From contig NC_013929.1 of the NCBI RefSeq assembly GCF_000091305.1, positions 9,424,001-9,488,000 on the forward strand: DNA of 64,000 nt, written 5' to 3'. This DNA is from Streptomyces scabiei 87.22. Lineage in GTDB: Bacteria > Actinomycetota > Actinomycetes > Streptomycetales > Streptomycetaceae. A model generated the notes under the pieces. It was given only the letters and a program-made list of their open reading frames with translations. It did not search any database and was not told the origin of the DNA. The translations under genes and the position numbers were made by a program. Of this stretch, positions 59,247 to 64,000 are shown one piece after another; position 1 is the first letter of the stretch; each line of letters starts with the position of its first letter.

Positions 59247-60746
59247 ATGACGGCAGGCCGCAGCGTGACGGTCGACGGGACCCTGCGGCGCAGTGCCCGG
59301 CGGATGCCCGCCCGCGTCGCCGTCCACTACGGCGGACGGTCCTGGACCTACGCCGAACTGGACGACGCGGTCTCCCGCGGGGCCCGCGCCCTGCGCGACA
59401 CGGGACTGCGGCCCGGCGACCGCGTCGCCGCCTACGGCCACAACTCCGACGCCTACCTCATCGCCTTCCTGGCCGCCGCCCGGGCCGGCCTGGTGCACGT
59501 CCCCGTGAACCAGCACCTCACCGGCGACGACCTCGCCTACCTCCTCGACCAGTCCGGCAGCACCCTCGTCCTCACCGACCCCGGCCTCGCCGGGAACCTC
59601 CCCGAGGGCACCCGCTCCCTGCCCCTGCGCGACGCGGACGACTCGCTCCTGGACCTGCTCGCCCGCACCGAGCCGTACGACGGCGAGGAGCCCCGCGCCG
59701 AGGACCTCGTCCAGCTCCTGTACACCTCCGGCACCACCGCGCTCCCCAAGGGCGCGATGATGACGCACCGGGCGCTGGTGCACGAGTACCTCAGCGCGAT
59801 CGCCGCCCTCGACCTCCAGGCGGGCGACCTGCCCGTGCACTCCCTGCCGCTCTACCACTCCGCGCAGATGCACGTCTTCCTGGTGCCGTACCTCGCGGTG
59901 GGCGCCACGAACACGATCCTCGACGCACCCGACGGCGACCGCATCCTCGACCTCGTGGAGGAGGGCCGCGCCGACAGCTTCTTCGCCCCGCCCACGGTGT
60001 GGATCGCCCTCGCGAACCGTCCCGACTTCGACACCCGTGACCTCGGCGGCCTGCGCAAGGCGTACTACGGGGCGTCCGTCATGCCGGTGCCCGTCCTGGA
60101 ACGGCTCCGGGAGCGGCTGCCCGAGCTGGCCTTCCACAACTGCTTCGGGCAGAGCGAGATCGGCCCGCTGGCGATGGTCCTCGGACCGCACGAGCACAAG
60201 GGGCGGATGGACTCCTGCGGACGACCCGTCATGTTCGTCGAGGCGAAGGTCGTCGACGAGGACGGCGCGGAGGTGCCCGACGGCACCCCCGGCGAGATCG
60301 TCTACCAGTCGCAACAGCTCTGCGAGGGCTACTGGGAGAAGCCGCAGGAGACCGCCGAGGCGTTCCGCGACGGCTGGTTCCGCTCCGGGGACCTCGCCGT
60401 GCGTGACGCCCACGGCTACTTCACGGTCGTCGACCGCGTGAAGGACGTCATCAACTCCGGCGGCGTCCTCATCGCCTCCCGCCAGGTCGAGGACGCGCTC
60501 CACACCCATGACGCGGTCGCCGAGGCCGCGGTGATCGGCCTGCCCGACGACCACTGGATCGAGGCCGTCACGGCGGTCGTCGTCCGCCGGGGAGAGGTCA
60601 CGGAGGACGAGCTCCTCGCGCACGCCCGCGAGAAGCTCCCCTCCTTCAAGGCCCCCAAGACGGTCCACTTCGTGGACGATCTCCCGCGCAACGCGAGCGG
60701 GAAGATCCTCAAACGGGAGCTGCGGGACCGCTTCACCCGGGGGTGA
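59247..60746 (+). CDS. Acyl-CoA synthetase (long-chain-fatty-acid-CoA-ligase type)
   Basis: 499 residues; the ATG at 59247 follows GAAGGAG at 8 nt. AMP-binding domain with LLYTSGTTALPKGAMMTHRA, ending in the conserved EGYWEKPQETAEAFRDGWFR SGDLAVRD, and a C-terminal lid with VKDVINSGGVLIASRQVEDA and the catalytic Lys in PRNASGKILKREL. It forms acyl-CoA from a carboxylate and ATP. The size and PPTVWIAL region fit medium/long-chain ligases. It is transcribed away from the acylase gene, and its promoter region shows no copy of the TCTGAC operator. Confidence 0.92.
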   Translation: MTAGRSVTVDGTLRRSARRMPARVAVHYGGRSWTYAELDDAVSRGARALRDTGLRPGDRVAAYGHNSDAYLIAFLAAARAGLVHVPVNQHLTGDDLAYLLDQSGSTLVLTDPGLAGNLPEGTRSLPLRDADDSLLDLLARTEPYDGEEPRAEDLVQLLYTSGTTALPKGAMMTHRALVHEYLSAIAALDLQAGDLPVHSLPLYHSAQMHVFLVPYLAVGATNTILDAPDGDRILDLVEEGRADSFFAPPTVWIALANRPDFDTRDLGGLRKAYYGASVMPVPVLERLRERLPELAFHNCFGQSEIGPLAMVLGPHEHKGRMDSCGRPVMFVEAKVVDEDGAEVPDGTPGEIVYQSQQLCEGYWEKPQETAEAFRDGWFRSGDLAVRDAHGYFTVVDRVKDVINSGGVLIASRQVEDALHTHDAVAEAAVIGLPDDHWIEAVTAVVVRRGEVTEDELLAHAREKLPSFKAPKTVHFVDDLPRNASGKILKRELRDRFTRG

Positions 60747-60807
60747 GGCACGGCCTCGCCGTGAACCGCGTTGCGGCGTACGGGGCCCGCCCCCGAAGAT
60801 CGGCACC

Positions 60808-61638
60808 ATGCCGACCTTCACCGCACCCGACGGAACCGAACTCGCCTGCCACGAGCTTGGCGAGGGCGAGCCGCTGATCGTCCTGCCCGGCGGGGCCATG
60901 CGCGCCTCCGCCTACCTGGGCGACCTGGGCGGCCTCACCGCCCACCGGCGCTTGGTCCTGCTCGACCTGCGGGGCACCGGCGGCTCGGCCGTCCCCGCCG
61001 ATCCGGCGACCTACCGCTGCGACCGTCAGGTGGACGACGTGGAGGCACTCCGCGTCCACCTGGGCCTGGAGCGTATGGACCTGCTCGCCCACTCGGCCGG
61101 CGGCAACCTGGCCACGCTCTACGCGGCCCGCCACCCCGAACGGGTCTCCCGCCTGGCGCTGATCACCGCCACCCCCTGGGCGGTGGGTCTGCCGGTGACC
61201 GTCGAGGACCGCCTCCGTGCCGCCCGGCTGCGCGAGGGCGAACCGTGGTTCGCCGAGGCGTACGCGGCCTTCGAGGCGGCCTGGACCGGCCGCGGCCCCT
61301 TCGACGACGCGATGATGCCGCTGTTCTACGGCCGCTGGGACGACACCGCCCGCGCCCACATGGCCGCCGAGGAGGAACAGACGAACGACGAGGCGTCCGA
61401 CGTCTACGGCTCGGCGGGCGCCTACGACCCGCCCGCCACCCGGGCCGGACTGCCGGCGCCGGTCCTCGTCCTCGCGGGGGAGTTCGACACGGGCCCGACC
61501 CCGGAACTGGCCCGGCGTGCGGCCGCCCTCTTCCCGGAGGCACGGTTCACGGTCCAGCCCGGCGCCGGCCACTTCCCCTGGCTCGACGACCCGGAGTGGT
61601 TCGTACGCGAGGTGGCGGCCTTTCTCGACGGCCGCTGA
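60808..61638 (+). CDS. Alpha/beta hydrolase (proline-iminopeptidase-like)
   Basis: 276 residues. The alpha/beta-hydrolase layout is plain: oxyanion region LIVLPGGAMRASAYLGDL, the GTGGSAVP loop, nucleophile elbow AHSAGGNLATLYAARHPERV (Ser near residue 97), cap domain ~130-205, acid Asp in VLVLAGEFDTGPTPELARRA and His in VQPGAGHFPWLDDPEWF. It may hydrolyse an ester or peptide; the group is too broad to name a substrate. It starts 61 bp after the acyl-CoA ligase in the same direction and is convergent with the FadD19-like gene. Confidence 0.88.
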   Translation: MPTFTAPDGTELACHELGEGEPLIVLPGGAMRASAYLGDLGGLTAHRRLVLLDLRGTGGSAVPADPATYRCDRQVDDVEALRVHLGLERMDLLAHSAGGNLATLYAARHPERVSRLALITATPWAVGLPVTVEDRLRAARLREGEPWFAEAYAAFEAAWTGRGPFDDAMMPLFYGRWDDTARAHMAAEEEQTNDEASDVYGSAGAYDPPATRAGLPAPVLVLAGEFDTGPTPELARRAAALFPEARFTVQPGAGHFPWLDDPEWFVREVAAFLDGR

Positions 61639-61656
61639 CGGACATGAGGCAGCGGC

Positions 61657-63276
61657 TCAGCCGTCGGCCGCCGTCGCCACCGACCGGGCCCAGCGGTAGT
61701 CCGCCTTGCCGCTGGGGGAGCGCTGGATCGTCTCCGCGAGGACCAGCCGGCGGGGGATCTTGTAGCCCGCCAGGCGGGTGCGGCAGTGGGTCTGTATCTC
61801 CTCCAGGGACGGCCGGGCCGCGCCCTCGCGCAGCTGCACCACGGCGGCGACATGACTGCCCCAGCGGGGGTCCGGCACCCCGGCGACCAGCGCGTCGTAC
61901 ACGTCGGGGTGCGCCTTGAGGGCCTGCTCGACCTCCTCCGGGTACACCTTCTCGCCACCGGTGTTGATGCACTGCGAACCCCGGCCGAGGACCGTGACGA
62001 CGCCCTCCTCGTCGACGGTCGCCATGTCGCCGAGGAGCACCCAGCGTTCGCCGTCCCGCTCGAAGAACGTCTCGGCGGTCTTGCGCGGGTCGTTGTAGTA
62101 GCCGAGGGGCACATGGCCGCGCTGGGCGACCCGCCCCGGCACGCCGACCGGTACGGGTTCGTACGTCGCCGGGTCCACGACCCGCGTACGGGAGTGGACC
62201 CGGATACGGAACCCGTCGCCCGCGCCCGAGTCCTGGGTCGCCGTGCCGTTGAAGCCGGACTCCGAGGAACCGAAGTTGTTCAGCAGCATCGCGTTCGGCA
62301 CCAGGGCCCGGAACTCCTGCCGGACCGTCTCCGACATGACGGCCCCGGACGACGACACGCTGAACAGGGACGAGCAGTCGGTGCCCTTCATCGGGCCGTT
62401 CAGCGCGTCGATCAGCGGGCGCAGCATGGCGTCGCCGACCAGCGACACACTGGTGACCTTCTCCTTCTCGATCGTCCGCAGGGCCTCCTCGGGCACGAAC
62501 TTACGGTGGATCACGACCCGTTGGCCGAAGTTGAACCCGATGAACGCGGTGAGCGTCGAGGTGCCGTGCATCAGCGGGGCCGTGGGGAAGAAGGTGATCC
62601 CGTCGCCGCCGGCCGCGACCCGCTCGGCCAGCTCCTCGGGCGACTTCACCGGCTCCCCGGTGGGGGCCCCGCCGCCCAGACCCGAGAAGAACAGGTCCTC
62701 CTGACGCCACATCACGCCCTTGGGCATGCCCGTCGTGCCACCGGTGTAGATGATGAACTGGTCGTCGCCCGAGCGGGCCGGGAAGCCCCGCCCGTCGGAG
62801 GCGGCGGCCACCGCCTCGGCGAAGGCGGTCACGTCGAGCGCGGGCGCGTCCTGCGCGGGAGTCCCCACCCGCACCAGATGCCGCAGCTTCTCCGTCCGCG
62901 GCAGCGCGCCCGCCACCCGTTCCGTGAACTCCGCGTCGAAGACCAGCCCGGCCAGGTCCGCGTCCCGGTAGAGATAGACCAACTCCTCTTCCACATAGCG
63001 GTAGTTGACGTTCACGGGGACGATCCGGGCCTTCAGGCAGCCGAGCGCGGTCTGCAGGTACTCGATGCCGTTGTACAGGTGCAGCCCCACGTGCTCGCCG
63101 GGCCGTATCCCGCTGTCCAGCAGATGGTGGCCGATCCGGTTGGCGGCCGCGTCCAACTCGGCGTACGTGAGGCGGTGTTCCGCGCCGGTGCCGGGGATGT
63201 CGAGATACGCGAGCGCCGCCCGGCCGGGAACCACGTCCACCACCGACTCGAACAGGTCGGCAAGGTTGTACTCCAC
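61657..63276 (-). CDS. FadD19-like acyl-CoA synthetase
   Basis: 539 residues from the GTG at 63276 (GGAGGAG 4-5 nt upstream). The start YNLADLFESVVDVVPGRAAL, NVNYRYVEEELVYLYRDADL, YTGGTTGMPKGVMWRQED, NNFGSSESGFNGTATQ and RGSQCINTGGEKVYPEEVEQ ALKAHPDVYDAL follow mycobacterial FadD19, the steroid C24/C25-CoA ligase. The catalytic lysine is in RSPSGKADYRWARS. It is divergent from a crotonase gene across operator site 2. The set suggests breakdown of branched or sterol-like side chains. Confidence 0.9.
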   Translation of the reverse strand: MEYNLADLFESVVDVVPGRAALAYLDIPGTGAEHRLTYAELDAAANRIGHHLLDSGIRPGEHVGLHLYNGIEYLQTALGCLKARIVPVNVNYRYVEEELVYLYRDADLAGLVFDAEFTERVAGALPRTEKLRHLVRVGTPAQDAPALDVTAFAEAVAAASDGRGFPARSGDDQFIIYTGGTTGMPKGVMWRQEDLFFSGLGGGAPTGEPVKSPEELAERVAAGGDGITFFPTAPLMHGTSTLTAFIGFNFGQRVVIHRKFVPEEALRTIEKEKVTSVSLVGDAMLRPLIDALNGPMKGTDCSSLFSVSSSGAVMSETVRQEFRALVPNAMLLNNFGSSESGFNGTATQDSGAGDGFRIRVHSRTRVVDPATYEPVPVGVPGRVAQRGHVPLGYYNDPRKTAETFFERDGERWVLLGDMATVDEEGVVTVLGRGSQCINTGGEKVYPEEVEQALKAHPDVYDALVAGVPDPRWGSHVAAVVQLREGAARPSLEEIQTHCRTRLAGYKIPRRLVLAETIQRSPSGKADYRWARSVATAADG

Positions 63277-63362
63277 CGTGCTCCTCCTGACCTCGCTGGC
63301 CCTCGGGTTGCCGGTCATCAGAGCAAAGGGCGGCGCAACTGTGAAGAGTCCTCGCGCAGAAA

Positions 63363-63379
63363 TCTGACTGTCTGTCAGA
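63363..63379. promoter_or_regulatory. TCTGAC-N5-GTCAGA operator (site 2)
   Basis: TCTGACTGTCTGTCAGA is a perfect 6-5-6 inverted repeat in the divergent promoter of the FadD19-like and crotonase genes. It is flanked, as at 52759-52775, by GAAA and AAA. This ties the two loci, 10.6 kb apart, into one regulon. Confidence 0.8.
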
Positions 63380-63444
63380 AAACCCTTGAAGTGCCGACCC
63401 GTCTCCTGCAACCTGTTCTCGTTTCCTGTGGAGGGAGAACCCCG

Positions 63445-64000
63445 ATGGGCGGCACCGAACACCTCACCGTGCGGCGCGAAGGCGGCACACTGGTGCTCAC
63501 GCTCAACAGGCCCGAAGCCAAGAACGCGCTCTCGCTGCCGATGCTCGTCGGCCTGTACGACGGGTGGGTCCGGGCCGACGAGGACGAGGAGATCCGCTCC
63601 ATCGTCCTCACCGGAGCGGGCGGCGCCTTCTGCGCGGGCATGGACCTCAAGGCCCTCGCGGGCAAGGGGATGGAGGGGCAGCAGTACCGGGACCGGCTCA
63701 AGGCCGACCCCGACCTGCACTGGAAGGCCATGCTCCGCCACCACCGGCCGCGCAAGCCGGTGATCGCCGCCGTCGAGGGGCACTGCGTCGCCGGAGGCAC
63801 CGAGATCCTCCAGGGCACCGACATCCGGGTCGCCGGCGAGTCGGCGACCTTCGGCCTCTTCGAGGTCCGGCGCGGACTCTTCCCGATCGGCGGTTCCACG
63901 GTCCGGCTCCAGCGGCAGATCCCGCGCACGCACGCCCTGGAGATGCTGCTCACCGGGCGGCCCTACAGCGCGCAGGAGGCCGCCGCGATCGGGTTGATCG
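63445..64000 (+). CDS. Enoyl-CoA hydratase/isomerase (crotonase) family, cut by window end
   Basis: First 185 residues of a crotonase. The ATG at 63445 follows GAGGGAG. VLTLNRPEAKNALSLPMLVG, the oxyanion-hole segment GAGGAFCAGMDLKAL and the second segment EGHCVAGGTEILQGTDIRVA are present. The first catalytic Glu position corresponds to VAGGTEIL and the second to EVRRGLFPIGGSTVRL. It would hydrate an enoyl-CoA in beta-oxidation; next to a FadD19-like ligase it probably plays the EchA19 role for sterol side chains. It continues beyond the window. Confidence 0.92.
   Translation, partial: MGGTEHLTVRREGGTLVLTLNRPEAKNALSLPMLVGLYDGWVRADEDEEIRSIVLTGAGGAFCAGMDLKALAGKGMEGQQYRDRLKADPDLHWKAMLRHHRPRKPVIAAVEGHCVAGGTEILQGTDIRVAGESATFGLFEVRRGLFPIGGSTVRLQRQIPRTHALEMLLTGRPYSAQEAAAIGLI

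Overview
The window looks like chromosomal DNA from a Streptomyces or a close relative. GC content is very high with G/C-biased third codon positions. GTG and TTG starts with purine-rich ribosome binding sites are common, and there is a DUF6479-type protein, Tat and lipoprotein export signals, and a sugar ABC importer without its own ATPase. I see no rRNA, tRNA, CRISPR array or intact transposase.

1-6.8 kb is a transition-metal and small-regulator block. It holds a cobalamin-riboswitch-controlled cobalt importer (cbiMNQ, cut by the window edge), a NiCoT nickel/cobalt permease behind a sequence matching the Nur box, an orphan cytoplasmic AmiC-like binding protein, a MarR regulator, and an ArsR sensor with a complete alpha-5 metal site. 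The ArsR gene is divergent from an MFS transporter with a histidine-rich tail, and a perfect 28-bp palindrome lies between them. 6.8-8.9 kb is one protein with two GH43-like modules.

9.1-16.3 kb is an iron-box-controlled NRPS-independent siderophore locus: an FhuF-type reductase divergent from ATP-grasp, IucA/IucC, IucA/IucC and a PLP decarboxylase. This gene set resembles the vibrioferrin (pvs) enzymes. It is followed by pobA, a DUF6479 protein, a Csp-like copper-binding protein and a FadE26-type acyl-CoA dehydrogenase behind a KstR-like site.

20-37.6 kb reads as an inserted or accessory stress island: a PucR regulator divergent from a long operon of general stress protein, dnaK, grpE, cbpA-type dnaJ, cbpM, clpB, thioredoxin, zf-UBP protein, a cNMP-binding/thioredoxin-reductase-like fusion and hsp20, with DUF2267 following. 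After these come a very short DUF1931 histone-fold protein, a membrane protein, a DAO-family oxidase and a broken formaldehyde dehydrogenase.

37.6-48.2 kb is a plant-polysaccharide (arabinan/rhamnose-type) utilisation locus: a LacI regulator, three copies of its likely operator, a lipoprotein/two-permease importer, a GH78 rhamnosidase, and two paralogous secreted GH43-ricin proteins of 476 residues each, one at either end.

48.2-64 kb is a lipid/steroid-like catabolic region: a frameshifted MpaB/DUF2236 oxygenase, a phytoene-dehydrogenase-like flavoprotein, an exported serine hydrolase, a nitronate monooxygenase, three acyl-CoA synthetases (one FadD19-like), a methyltransferase, a penicillin-acylase-family hydrolase, an alpha/beta hydrolase and a crotonase cut by the right edge. 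A TCTGAC-N5-GTCAGA operator occurs at two of the promoters.
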